Assembly: GCF_027925245.1 (NCBI RefSeq)
Contig: NZ_BSDP01000001.1
Location: 310,001 to 374,000 of the forward strand
Source of the DNA: Agromyces rhizosphaerae
Lineage (GTDB): Bacteria; Actinomycetota; Actinomycetes; Actinomycetales; Microbacteriaceae
Reading direction: 5' to 3'
DNA length: 64,000 nucleotides
Within the stretch, counting starts at the first letter, position 1, and each line of letters starts with the position of its first letter. The notes beneath the pieces are model-generated. The model made no database searches. It was not told where the DNA came from and saw only the letters and a list, made by a program, of their open reading frames with translations. The position numbers and the translations under genes were made by a program. Below, in pieces: positions 13,932 to 22,896 of the stretch.

Positions 13932-15389
13932 TCAGAGTCCGTACCCGATCGTGCCGTCGAACGGCACCGCCCGCACCCCGAAGTGCTCGCGCAGCGCGAG
14001 CCTGGCGGCGTACCAGCCGTTCATGCCCTGCACGCTCGGCCCCGGGGGCGTCGACGCCGAGCACAGGTAGAGCCCGCGCACCGGGGTGCGCCACGGCACC
14101 GGCGAGACCACCGGGCGCTTGACCATCTGGGGCAGGGTGAGCGCGCCGCCGAGGATGTCGCCGCCGACGTCGTTCGGGTTGCGCCGCTCGAGCTCGACGG
14201 CGTCGGTCGCGACGCTCGCGAGCACGGTGTCGCGGAAGCCCGGCGCGAACCGCTCGACCTGCGCGGACACCAGCTCGGTCGCGTCGAGCCGCGACCCGCG
14301 GGGCACGTGGATGTACGCCCAGAGCGTGTGCCGGCCCTCCGGCGCCCGTGAGGGGTCGACCACGGTCGGCTGCACGACGAGCACGTACGGCCGCTCGCTC
14401 ACCCGCCCGCGCACGACGGCGTGCTCGCTCGCGGCGATCTCGGCCGCGGTGCCGCCCACGTGCACGGTCGGCGCGGCCGCGACCCGCGGGTCCGCCCACG
14501 GCACGGGCGCCGAGAGGGCGAAGTCGACCTTCGCGACCGCGTCGCCGTGCCGGAACCGCGCGAGCGCGCGCCGGTAGCCGGCGGGCATCCGGTGCCCGGC
14601 GATCGCGACGAGCTGCTCGACCGAGGTGTCGAGCAGCGTGATGCGACTGCGCTCGAGGTCGCCCGGCGAGCGCACCTCGTGACCCGTGACGATCTCGCCC
14701 CCGAGGGCGACGAGCTCCGCGGCCAGCGCGTCGGCGATCGCCTGCGAGCCACCGACGGGCACGCCCCAGCCGCGGGCGTGCGCGTGCGCGCCGAGCAGCA
14801 CGCCCGGGCCGGCCGTGGCGATCGAGGGATGCCGGCCGATTCCGTGCGCGGCGGTCCCGGCGAGCATCGCCGGCGCGACCGGACCGCTGAAGCGCGCCCC
14901 ACGCGCCGCGGTGCCCTGCTCGAGCACGCGCAGCCCCATGAGCGCCGCGGCGACCGGGCGCCGGGGCACGCGCAGCAGCTGCGAGCCGGTGAAGTCGACG
15001 ACCCCGTCGATGCGCCGCACCAGCGGGGCGAAGAACGCCCGCCAGGCCGCGCCGTCGGGGCCGAGCTCGCGGGCGGTGCGGTCGAGGTCACGCCACGCGA
15101 TGCCGGCGGTCGCACCGTCGAGCGGGTGGGCGTACGACGCCTCGGGCACGACGAACGGCACTCGATCGGTGAGCCCGAACGCGCGGAAGAACGGCGAGGC
15201 GAGCGCTGCGGGGTGCACCGCGGAGCAGACATCGTGCCGGAAGCCGGGCAGGGTGAGCTCCTGGGTGCGCATGCCGCCGCCGACGGCGTCCCCCCGCTCG
15301 GTGAGCCGCACGCGCAGTCCCGCGGCGGCGAGGGTCACCGCGGCGGCGAGCCCGTTGGGGCCCGCGCCGACGACGTTCGCGTCGATCAC
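13932..15389 (-). CDS. Phytoene-dehydrogenase-like FAD oxidoreductase
   Basis: A 485-residue NAD(P)/FAD-dependent oxidoreductase of the CrtI-like (COG1233) type. The N-terminal dinucleotide fold is VVGAGPNGLAAAVTLAAAG, and the C-terminal FAD signature is LYLCSASTPPGPSVQGMNGW. The GTG at 15389 overlaps the stop of the upstream lipase-maturation-factor gene by 4 nt (GTGA). No phytoene synthase or other carotenoid gene is nearby, so a carotenoid substrate is not supported; members of this broad family also act on other polyisoprenoid or lipid substrates. Coupling to a lipase-maturation-factor homologue hints at a lipid-related role, which is inference. Confidence 0.85.
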   Translation of the reverse strand: MIDANVVGAGPNGLAAAVTLAAAGLRVRLTERGDAVGGGMRTQELTLPGFRHDVCSAVHPAALASPFFRAFGLTDRVPFVVPEASYAHPLDGATAGIAWRDLDRTARELGPDGAAWRAFFAPLVRRIDGVVDFTGSQLLRVPRRPVAAALMGLRVLEQGTAARGARFSGPVAPAMLAGTAAHGIGRHPSIATAGPGVLLGAHAHARGWGVPVGGSQAIADALAAELVALGGEIVTGHEVRSPGDLERSRITLLDTSVEQLVAIAGHRMPAGYRRALARFRHGDAVAKVDFALSAPVPWADPRVAAAPTVHVGGTAAEIAASEHAVVRGRVSERPYVLVVQPTVVDPSRAPEGRHTLWAYIHVPRGSRLDATELVSAQVERFAPGFRDTVLASVATDAVELERRNPNDVGGDILGGALTLPQMVKRPVVSPVPWRTPVRGLYLCSASTPPGPSVQGMNGWYAARLALREHFGVRAVPFDGTIGYGL

Positions 15390-16825
15390 GGGCGTGCCCC
15401 GAGGGCGATGGGAGCGACCAGCACACCGGCATCCTCCCGCATCCACCACAGCCCCGTCTCGCGCCGCTCCCGGCGCGTGGCGAAGCGGTAGCGGTAGACC
15501 TTCGCGCGCACCGCGACCGGGCGGCGCCCCTCGAACGGGTCGACCCGGAGCAGTCGCAGCGTCGCCGGGTCGGCCTCGAGCAGCCGCACGAGGAACGCGC
15601 GGAACCAGCCGTGGTCGGGCGCGCCGAGCGCGAGGAACCACATCAGCCAGTCGAGCCTGAGGTGGTACGGCGCGAACTGCCGGGGCACGCGCGCCGGGTC
15701 GCCGGGCTTGCCGTGGAACTCGTAGGCGACCCAGTCGCCCGGGCCCGGATCGGCCTGCTCGGTGCCCTCCACGACCACCTCGTCGCGGCGCTTCGTGACG
15801 GTGCCGAACGCGCCGTACGCGTTCACGAGGTGGAACCGGTTGAAGCTCGCGTTCATGAGCTGGTGCCGGGCGAAGAGGTTGCGCAGCGGCTGCCAGCTGA
15901 GCACGACGAGACCGGCGAACACGAGCGTCGTGAGCGCCTGGAACCACACGGGAGTGGGCGCGTACGCGGCCTCGGCCGGCCACGCGGGCAGGACGGCGTG
16001 CAGGAACCCGTCGCCGATCGCGCTGCACGCGAGCACCATCGTCAGCCAGTTCAGCCACGCGAAGTTGCCGGTCAGCACGAGCCAGGCCTGTGTGCCGACG
16101 ATCACGAGGGCGGCGACGGATGCCACGGGCTGCGGCGCGAACAGCAGGAACGGCACGCCGAGCTGGGCGATGAAGTTGGCCACGACCTCCGAGCGGTGGA
16201 ACCACGCCGGCAGCAGGTGCGCCCAGCGGCTGAGCGGGTTCGGCATCGGCTGCGTCTCGTGGTGGTACATCAGCGCCGTGAGGTCGCGCCACTCGCGGCC
16301 GCCGCGCCACTTGATCATGCCCGCGCCGAACTCGAGGCGGAACACGAGCCACCATACGAAGCCGAGCACGAGGATCGGCGGCGCGACCTCGTTCGAGCCG
16401 AGGAACGCGACCACGAACAGCGACTCGAGCAGCAGGCTCTCCCAGCCGAACCCGTAGAACGTCTGGCCGACGGTCACGATCGAGAGGTACAGCGCCCACA
16501 GCACGCCGAACGCGAGCAGCGGCACCCACGGCGGCCCGAGCTGCGGGAGGCCGGCGACCAGGGAGGCCGCGACGAGCGCGCCGAGCGCGCAGCAGGCCCG
16601 GAGCATCCGATCGCTGTACCGCCAGCGGAAGATCGTCGGCTGCCGGCGCGCGTAGCCGAGCTCGAGGAAGCGGCGCACGGGCAGCAGCCCCCGCTCGCCG
16701 AGGAGCGCGGGGAACTGCGACCACGACGAGACGAACGCGACCAGCGCGACCGCCGCGGTGCCGCGCTGCAGCACCTGGCGGGCGAACTCGAAGCCGCTCC
16801 CGTCGAGCAGCGCGAGCCAGTCCAC
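15386..16825 (-). CDS. Lipase maturation factor family membrane protein
   Basis: A 479-residue multi-pass membrane protein. The first ~290 residues hold about eight hydrophobic segments; the family hallmark is the polytopic half with FRLEFGAGMIKWRGGREWRD and ALMYHHETQPMPNPLSR, both present here, followed by a soluble C-terminal domain (about 310-479) with AYEFHGKPGDPARVPRQFAP and YHLRLDWLMWFLALG. In vertebrates LMF1 helps lipases fold in the ER; in bacteria the function is not known. It forms a two-gene unit with the FAD oxidoreductase. It lies 9 nt from the end of the MFS gene, so all three minus-strand genes could be one transcript. Confidence 0.88.
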   Translation of the reverse strand: MDWLALLDGSGFEFARQVLQRGTAAVALVAFVSSWSQFPALLGERGLLPVRRFLELGYARRQPTIFRWRYSDRMLRACCALGALVAASLVAGLPQLGPPWVPLLAFGVLWALYLSIVTVGQTFYGFGWESLLLESLFVVAFLGSNEVAPPILVLGFVWWLVFRLEFGAGMIKWRGGREWRDLTALMYHHETQPMPNPLSRWAHLLPAWFHRSEVVANFIAQLGVPFLLFAPQPVASVAALVIVGTQAWLVLTGNFAWLNWLTMVLACSAIGDGFLHAVLPAWPAEAAYAPTPVWFQALTTLVFAGLVVLSWQPLRNLFARHQLMNASFNRFHLVNAYGAFGTVTKRRDEVVVEGTEQADPGPGDWVAYEFHGKPGDPARVPRQFAPYHLRLDWLMWFLALGAPDHGWFRAFLVRLLEADPATLRLLRVDPFEGRRPVAVRAKVYRYRFATRRERRETGLWWMREDAGVLVAPIALGARP

Positions 16826-16834
16826 GCTCCTACG

Positions 16835-18124
16835 CTACGACTCCTCGTCGGCCTCCGGCAGGGTGCGCATGCCGAGGAACGGAGAGAACACGACGACCGC
16901 GCCCGCGAGCAGCTGGCAGATGGCGCCGACCCACATGGTCGGCACGACCCCGATCACCTCGGCGAGTGCGCCCGCGAGCAGTGCCGACAGCGGCATGACG
17001 CCCCACACGACGAACCGGATCGACGCGTTCATGCGGCCGAGCAGGTGGTGCGGCGTGACCCGCTGGCGGAAGCTCACCTGCGCGATGTTGTAGACCAGCA
17101 CCGAGAACGAGAAGCCGAACTCGGCGACGATGAGCAGCGGCACCGCGACCGCCGGCAGCGCGGCCGAGAGCGGCACGAGGCAGGCCGAGAGGCCGAACAG
17201 CACCGTCGAGAGCGGGATGACCGTGCCCTCCCCCACGAGCCGGGTGATCCACGGCGTGGCGACCGCGCCGAGCAGGCCGCCGACCGAACCGATCGAGAGC
17301 ACGAGGCCGAGCACCGCGGGCGTGAGGCCGAGCTCCCGCAGCACGAGCAGGCTCATCAGCGTCATCGAGATGGTGCCGAACAGGTTCGCGAGCGCCGTGT
17401 TCAGCGTGATGCGCCGGATGAGCCGGTGGTGCCAGACGAACGAGAGCCCCTCGCGGATCTCGCCGACGAGCCCGACGCCGGGCGTGCGCTCGCGCGGCGT
17501 CTCGTCGTCGCGGATGCCGAGCAGGAACAGGAACGACACGAGGTAGGTGACGGCCGTGGCGGCGATCATGAACGGCGCGGAGACGATAGCCAGCAGCCCG
17601 CCGCCGATCGCGGGGCCGCCGATGCGCGCGACCTGCGCGGTGGCCTCGAGCTTCGCGTTCGCCTCGCCGATGCGGGTGCGGCGCACCAGCACCGGGATCA
17701 CCGACTGGTACGACACGTCGAAGAACACGGTGGCCGTGCCGATGACGAGCGCGACGAGGTAGGCGTGCCACATCTCGAGCCGGTCGAGCGCCCAGAGCAG
17801 CGGGATCGTCGCGAGCGCGAGCGCGCGCACCAGGTCGGCCGCGATCATCACGCGACGCTTGCGCATCCGGTCGATCCAGGCGCCGGCGGGCAGCCCGACC
17901 ACGAGGAACGCGGCGGTCGTGGCCGCGTTCAGCAGGCCGACCTCGAACTCGCTCGCGCCGAGCACGACGATCGCGAGCACGGGCACCGCGACGGTCGCGA
18001 GCTGCGCCCCGAACTGGCTGACGGTCTGCGCGGCCCAGAGCTGCAGGAACGCGCGGTCGCGCCAGAGGGACGGGCCGGACTTGGAGGGCTCCGCCGCCCG
18101 GTCGGTGGTGGTGTCGCTGGTCAC
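16835..18124 (-). CDS. MFS transporter (exporter type)
   Basis: A 429-residue major facilitator superfamily permease with 12 predicted helices, resembling EntS/macrolide-type efflux proteins (WAAQTVSQFGAQLATVAVPV in helix 1, GLPAGAWIDRMRKRRVMI as the loop 2-3 signature). I start it at the GTG at 18124; a start at 18160 would lie inside the divergent regulator gene. The first codon lies only 6 nt after a CAGGAT -10-like hexamer, so the transcript may be leaderless. It is divergent from an ArsR-type regulator 18 bp away, the classic layout for a regulated efflux pump. The substrate cannot be read from the sequence. Confidence 0.88.
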   Translation of the reverse strand: MTSDTTTDRAAEPSKSGPSLWRDRAFLQLWAAQTVSQFGAQLATVAVPVLAIVVLGASEFEVGLLNAATTAAFLVVGLPAGAWIDRMRKRRVMIAADLVRALALATIPLLWALDRLEMWHAYLVALVIGTATVFFDVSYQSVIPVLVRRTRIGEANAKLEATAQVARIGGPAIGGGLLAIVSAPFMIAATAVTYLVSFLFLLGIRDDETPRERTPGVGLVGEIREGLSFVWHHRLIRRITLNTALANLFGTISMTLMSLLVLRELGLTPAVLGLVLSIGSVGGLLGAVATPWITRLVGEGTVIPLSTVLFGLSACLVPLSAALPAVAVPLLIVAEFGFSFSVLVYNIAQVSFRQRVTPHHLLGRMNASIRFVVWGVMPLSALLAGALAEVIGVVPTMWVGAICQLLAGAVVVFSPFLGMRTLPEADEES

Positions 18125-18130
18125 GGGACT

Positions 18131-18162
18131 ATCCTGAGGTCTGTGATTGGGAAAAGTCAATC
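18131..18162. promoter_or_regulatory. Shared MFS promoter and regulator operator
   Basis: Minus strand: TTGACT (18155-18160) and CAGGAT (18131-18136) are 18 nt apart, and the MFS GTG begins 6 nt downstream. An inverted repeat GATTG-N8-CAATC (18145-18162) covers the -35 and also the first codons of the divergent regulator gene. A repressor bound there would block the MFS promoter and its own gene. Promoter and operator are inferred from position and symmetry. Confidence 0.55.
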
Positions 18163-18712
18163 AGCGGATGCCGCCGAGGCCGACGCCCGTGCCGCGGCAC
18201 CCCCGGCCGACCCGGCCGGTCCCGACGACGAGGCGCTCGCGCACGCCCGCGCCAAGGCGCTCGCGTCCCCCCTGCGCCTGCGCATCCTGCGCATCTGCCT
18301 GCACGAGCCGCACACCAACCGCGAGATCGCCGAGCGCCTCGGGCTGAACCCCGGCACCTGCCTGCACCACGTGCGCACACTGGTCGCGACCGGGTTCCTG
18401 CGGCGGGCCGACGACGACGAGCGCCCGGCGCGCGAGGTGCCGTACCTCGCGACCCGGCTCAGCTGGCGGCAGCCGCTGCCCGGCGGCTCGCGCGTGCTCG
18501 TCGAGGCGTTCCTCGAGGAGATCGCCGGCCTCGACGACGACGACCTGGACCTCGCCCGGCTGGGGCTGCGCCTCGCGCCCGCCGAGGTCGACGAGTTCCA
18601 GCGGCGCATGAACGACCTGCTGCAGGAGTTCGCGGCGCGGCCCAGCGCACCCGACGGCGAGGCGGTGTCCGTGTTCGTCGCGGTGCACCCGGACCGCGCG
18701 AACCAGGGCTGA
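18143..18712 (+). CDS. ArsR-type winged-helix transcriptional regulator
   Basis: A 189-residue regulator, starting at GTG 18143 with GAGG 5 nt upstream. Residues about 30-110 form the winged helix-turn-helix, with LRLRILRICLHEPHTNREIA and LGLNPGTCLHHVRTLVATGF as the helix-turn-helix. The C-terminal 80 residues are an acidic helical extension, longer than in classic metal sensors, and there is no metal-binding cysteine pair of the ArsR ELCVCDL type. It is therefore probably a drug- or metabolite-responsive member. Divergence from the MFS gene suggests it represses that exporter and itself. Confidence 0.85.
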   Translation: MIGKSQSADAAEADARAAAPPADPAGPDDEALAHARAKALASPLRLRILRICLHEPHTNREIAERLGLNPGTCLHHVRTLVATGFLRRADDDERPAREVPYLATRLSWRQPLPGGSRVLVEAFLEEIAGLDDDDLDLARLGLRLAPAEVDEFQRRMNDLLQEFAARPSAPDGEAVSVFVAVHPDRANQG

Positions 18713-18746
18713 CGCCGCCACGCGGCATCCGCTCGCCCTCGCACTC

Positions 18747-18761
18747 GCGACGACGCGTCGC
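18747..18761. terminator. Hairpin between convergent genes
   Basis: GCGACG-ACG-CGTCGC, a six-bp stem with a three-base loop, fills the end of the 49-nt gap between the regulator gene and the convergent SpoIIM-like gene. It could end both transcripts. It has no T-run and the stem is short. Confidence 0.3.
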
Positions 18762-19757
18762 TCAGCCGGCGACGATGGTCCGCGCGCCCGCCTCGGACTC
18801 GTCGAGGTCGCCGGTCTGCCCGGCGCGCACCGCGCGGCCGCCGAGCACGAGCATGTAGGCGAGGAACGCGCCGAGCGCGAGCACGCCGATGCCGACCTTG
18901 ATCGGCCACGGCCACGGCGCGGGCGTGACGAACCCCTCGATGACGCCCGAGACGAGCAGCACGACTACGAGCCCCAGCGCGATCGAGAACAGCGCCCTGC
19001 CGTCCTCGGCGAGCGCCTGGCCGCGCGTGCGTCGCCCCGGCGCCACCCACGACCAGAAGATGCGCAAGCCTGCCGCGGCCGCGACGAACACGGCGGTGAG
19101 CTCGAGCAGCCCGTGCGGCGCGATGTAGGCGAAGAAGGTGTCCCCCTCCCCGTACGCGAACATGACCGCGCCCGTGATGCCCAGGTTCTGGGCGTTCTGG
19201 AGGATCACGTACGGCACGAACACGCCGCTGATGCCGAACGCGATGCACTGCGCGGCGATCCAGGCGTTGTTCGTCCAGACCAGGCCCGTGAACGACGCCG
19301 CGGGGTTCTCGGAGTAGTAGTCGACGAAGTCCTCGCGGGCCAGCTGCTCGAACTGCTCGTCGCTGCCGAGCGAGGCGAGCGCGCGCGGGTCGGCGAGCGC
19401 CCAGCCCGCGACGAGCCCCGCGACGCCGAGGGTGGCGACCGCCACCGCGAGGGTCAGCCAGCGCACGCGGTACAGCGCTGCGGGCAGCTGCACGACGGCG
19501 AACTCGGGCACGCGCGCGAGGAGGTTGGTGCCCGCGCCGGTGAAGCGGATGCGGGCTCGTGAGAGCGACACCGACAGGCGGTCGCCGATCGCGGTCGACC
19601 CCGCGGTCGTCTGGAGCGCCGAGAGGTCGGTCGCGCCGGCCTGGTACCCGGCGATCAGCTCGTCGGCCTCGGCGCCGTCGAGGCGGCGCTGCCGCGCGAG
19701 CACGTCCAGCCGCTCCCACTCGGATCGGCGGGCGGCGGCGAGGGCGTCGAGGTCCAT
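18762..19757 (-). CDS. Stage II sporulation protein M-like membrane protein
   Basis: A 331-residue polytopic membrane protein of the SpoIIM family. In Bacillus SpoIIM is part of the engulfment complex, but non-sporulating actinobacteria carry homologues beside RDD, MoxR and DUF58 genes with unknown function. The N-terminal ~100 residues are soluble and helical; helices then occur at about 103-125, 170-195, 205-235, 250-270 and 285-310, with the family motif GLVWTNNAWIAAQCIAFG. The ATG start has no Shine-Dalgarno but lies 8 nt after TAGTAT, so translation is probably leaderless. It is divergent from the RDD gene. Confidence 0.88.
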   Translation of the reverse strand: MDLDALAAARRSEWERLDVLARQRRLDGAEADELIAGYQAGATDLSALQTTAGSTAIGDRLSVSLSRARIRFTGAGTNLLARVPEFAVVQLPAALYRVRWLTLAVAVATLGVAGLVAGWALADPRALASLGSDEQFEQLAREDFVDYYSENPAASFTGLVWTNNAWIAAQCIAFGISGVFVPYVILQNAQNLGITGAVMFAYGEGDTFFAYIAPHGLLELTAVFVAAAAGLRIFWSWVAPGRRTRGQALAEDGRALFSIALGLVVVLLVSGVIEGFVTPAPWPWPIKVGIGVLALGAFLAYMLVLGGRAVRAGQTGDLDESEAGARTIVAG

Positions 19758-19774
19758 CTGCTTGAATACTACCC
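19758..19774. promoter_or_regulatory. Divergent 17-bp spoIIM/RDD start region
   Basis: Only 17 bp separate the two start codons. On the minus strand TAGTAT (19766-19771) sits 8 nt before the spoIIM ATG. On the plus strand TTGAAT or AATACT could serve the RDD gene. Neither side has room for a ribosome site outside the other gene, which supports leaderless mRNAs. Confidence 0.5.
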
Positions 19775-20611
19775 ATGGCCGCGCAGCCCGAGACGGATGC
19801 CCCGGGCGACGCGTTCCTCGTGGGCGAGGCCGTCCGGCTCGACGTCCGCACCGCGAGCGTCTTCCTGCGCGCGGCCGGTGCCGCGATCGACGTGCTCGCG
19901 ACGCTGCTCGCCGTCGCGCTCGTGCTCCTGGCGGCCGTGAACGTCGCCGCGCTCCAGCTCGACTCCGCGCTCGGGCAGGCGGTCGGCGTCGCGATCCTGG
20001 TGACGTTCCTCGTGATCGTACCGACGGTCGTCGAGACCGCGAGCTCGGGCCGCTCGCTCGGCAAGCTCGCCATCGGCGCGCGCGTGGTGCGCGACGACGG
20101 CGGGGCGATCCAGGCGCGGCACGCGTTCGTGCGCGCGCTGGTCGGCGTGCTCGAGATCTACCTGACCTTCGGCGGCCTGGCCCTCGCGGTCGGGTTCCTC
20201 AATCCGCACGGCAAGCGGCTCGGCGACATCCTCGCCGGCACGCACGCGCAGGCCGAGCGGGTGCCGCACGTGCCCCGGGTCGTGACGGGGCTCCCGATGG
20301 AGCTCGCCGACTGGGCCGCCACGGCCGACGTGGCGCGGCTGCCCGCGCCGCTCGCGAGGCGCATCGCCCAGTTCCTCGCCGAGGCGCCCCACCTGGTGCC
20401 CGACAGCCGCGCCCGGCTCGCGGGCACGCTCGCGCGCGACGCGACGCCGTACGTGTCCCCGGTGCCCGACGTCGCGCCCGAAGCCCTGCTCGCGGGCATC
20501 GTGGCCGTGCGCCGCCACCGCGACGCGACCGCGCTCGCGCTCGAGTCGGAGCGCATGCGCGCGCTGGAGCCCGTGCTCGGCGCCCGTCCGGCCGGGTTCC
20601 CCGAGCGCTGA
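19775..20611 (+). CDS. RDD family membrane protein
   Basis: A 278-residue protein with an RDD domain in its first ~150 residues: FLRAAGAAIDVLATLLA (the helix where the family's Arg-Asp pair sits), then a second helix with AVGVAILVTFLVIVPTVVE, then SLGKLAIGARVVRDDGG and a third helix GLALAVGFLNPHGKRLGDI. The C-terminal 120 residues are soluble and lack a recognised domain. It is paired with the SpoIIM-like gene, a pairing common in actinobacteria. RDD proteins are suspected transporters or membrane organisers; no substrate can be named. Confidence 0.87.
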   Translation: MAAQPETDAPGDAFLVGEAVRLDVRTASVFLRAAGAAIDVLATLLAVALVLLAAVNVAALQLDSALGQAVGVAILVTFLVIVPTVVETASSGRSLGKLAIGARVVRDDGGAIQARHAFVRALVGVLEIYLTFGGLALAVGFLNPHGKRLGDILAGTHAQAERVPHVPRVVTGLPMELADWAATADVARLPAPLARRIAQFLAEAPHLVPDSRARLAGTLARDATPYVSPVPDVAPEALLAGIVAVRRHRDATALALESERMRALEPVLGARPAGFPER

Positions 20612-20626
20612 GCGCGACGGCCTCGC

Positions 20627-22108
<1,482 letters not shown>

Positions 22109-22153
22109 GCCCCCCATTCTCGCAGCCGCGCCGCCCGCGTTGCGCGGCGCGGG

Positions 22154-22387
22154 TCAGCCGGTGGCGCCGAGCCCGCCGACCAGGTCGTCGCCCAGCACCG
22201 AGTGGCGCACGATCTGCCAGCCCTGCGGCGCCGACGTGCGCTCCGCGTGCCGCGCGCACAGGTCGTAACCGTGCGGCTCGGCGGCGACCGCGAGCGGGCC
22301 GAGGACCGCCATCCGGTCGGCGTAGTCGTAGGTGAGCGTCGCGACCGCCGAGGCGGTGCAGGCGATGCGCGAGCAGGTGCGGTCCAT
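22154..22387 (-). CDS. DUF3499 family small protein
   Basis: A 77-residue protein conserved in actinobacteria. It starts at the ATG at 22387 with GGGAGG 6 nt upstream. Cysteines at positions 5, 10 and 44 (CSRIAC, DLCARH) with a nearby histidine suggest a small metal-binding knuckle, as in the family. It is divergent from the zincin-like gene, and the pair flanks whiB2 in mycobacteria. Function is unknown. Confidence 0.88.
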   Translation of the reverse strand: MDRTCSRIACTASAVATLTYDYADRMAVLGPLAVAAEPHGYDLCARHAERTSAPQGWQIVRHSVLGDDLVGGLGATG

Positions 22388-22422
22388 GGCGCCTCCCAGC
22401 GTAGCGACCGCGGAGGCGACAG

Positions 22423-22434
22423 TAGGATTGCGAC
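22423..22434 (+). promoter_or_regulatory. Leaderless promoter of the zincin-like gene
   Basis: TAGGAT (22423-22428) is followed by six bases and then the ATG at 22435, so transcription should begin at or next to the start codon. The element lies in the short divergent gap with the DUF3499 gene. Confidence 0.6.
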
Positions 22435-22878
22435 ATGCCACGACCCCGCCGCCGGACCACGGCTCCCTCGCCGCGGCGGTCGGCGCGCAACCGCCACGGC
22501 CGCGGGCTGCGCTCGTCGGTCGCGGGGCCGCACCTGCCGATGCTGCGCACGCGCGAGGGCGACTTCGAGCTGATCGTCTCGACGACCGCGTCGTACCTGC
22601 GCGGGCTCTGGCCCGACGAGCTCGCGGGCGTGAGCTTCGAAGTGGCGCAGGCGCCCGCCGAGGCGATCCACGACGACCACGTCGACCGGTGGAAGGTGCA
22701 CCACGACACGCGACGCATCGTGCTCTACCGGCTGCCGATCGTGCGCTTCGCGCACGCCGAGGACGTCGACGAGCTGCACGAGCGCATGCTCATCGAGAGC
22801 TGCGTGTTCCGCGCGGTCGCCGACCTGCTCGACACCGACCCGTGGGACCTCGCGCCGAACCGCTATCGCGGGTTCTGA
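22435..22878 (+). CDS. Zincin-fold (DUF1025-type) protein lacking the HExxH motif
   Basis: A 147-residue protein of the small metallopeptidase family found beside DUF3499 and WhiB genes. It has a very basic N-terminus (residues 1-29, ten arginines) and a family core with DELAGVSFEVAQAP and RRIVLYRLPIVRF. The region that should hold the zinc-binding HExxH helix reads LIESCVFRAVADLLDTDP (119-136) with no histidine pair, so it is unlikely to be an active peptidase. Start ATG 22435 follows a leaderless-type -10. Classification is from core motifs and context. Confidence 0.75.
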   Translation: MPRPRRRTTAPSPRRSARNRHGRGLRSSVAGPHLPMLRTREGDFELIVSTTASYLRGLWPDELAGVSFEVAQAPAEAIHDDHVDRWKVHHDTRRIVLYRLPIVRFAHAEDVDELHERMLIESCVFRAVADLLDTDPWDLAPNRYRGF

Positions 22879-22896
22879 CCGCCGGTCGAGACCCCG

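Noticed and set aside
13932..15389. Carotenoid biosynthesis (phytoene desaturase)
   Set aside because: No phytoene synthase, lycopene cyclase or prenyl synthase in the window; CrtI-like similarity covers many enzymes.
15611..18142. A long frame continuous with the ArsR-type regulator
   Set aside because: It runs antisense through the MFS and LMF genes and is repetitive in H, D, R and E. Only the part from GTG 18143 has a recognised fold and a ribosome site.
22115..22117. ATG three codons upstream for ahcY
   Set aside because: Adds MGG without a ribosome site; the ATG at 22108 has a G-rich tract just before it. The difference is small and not certain.
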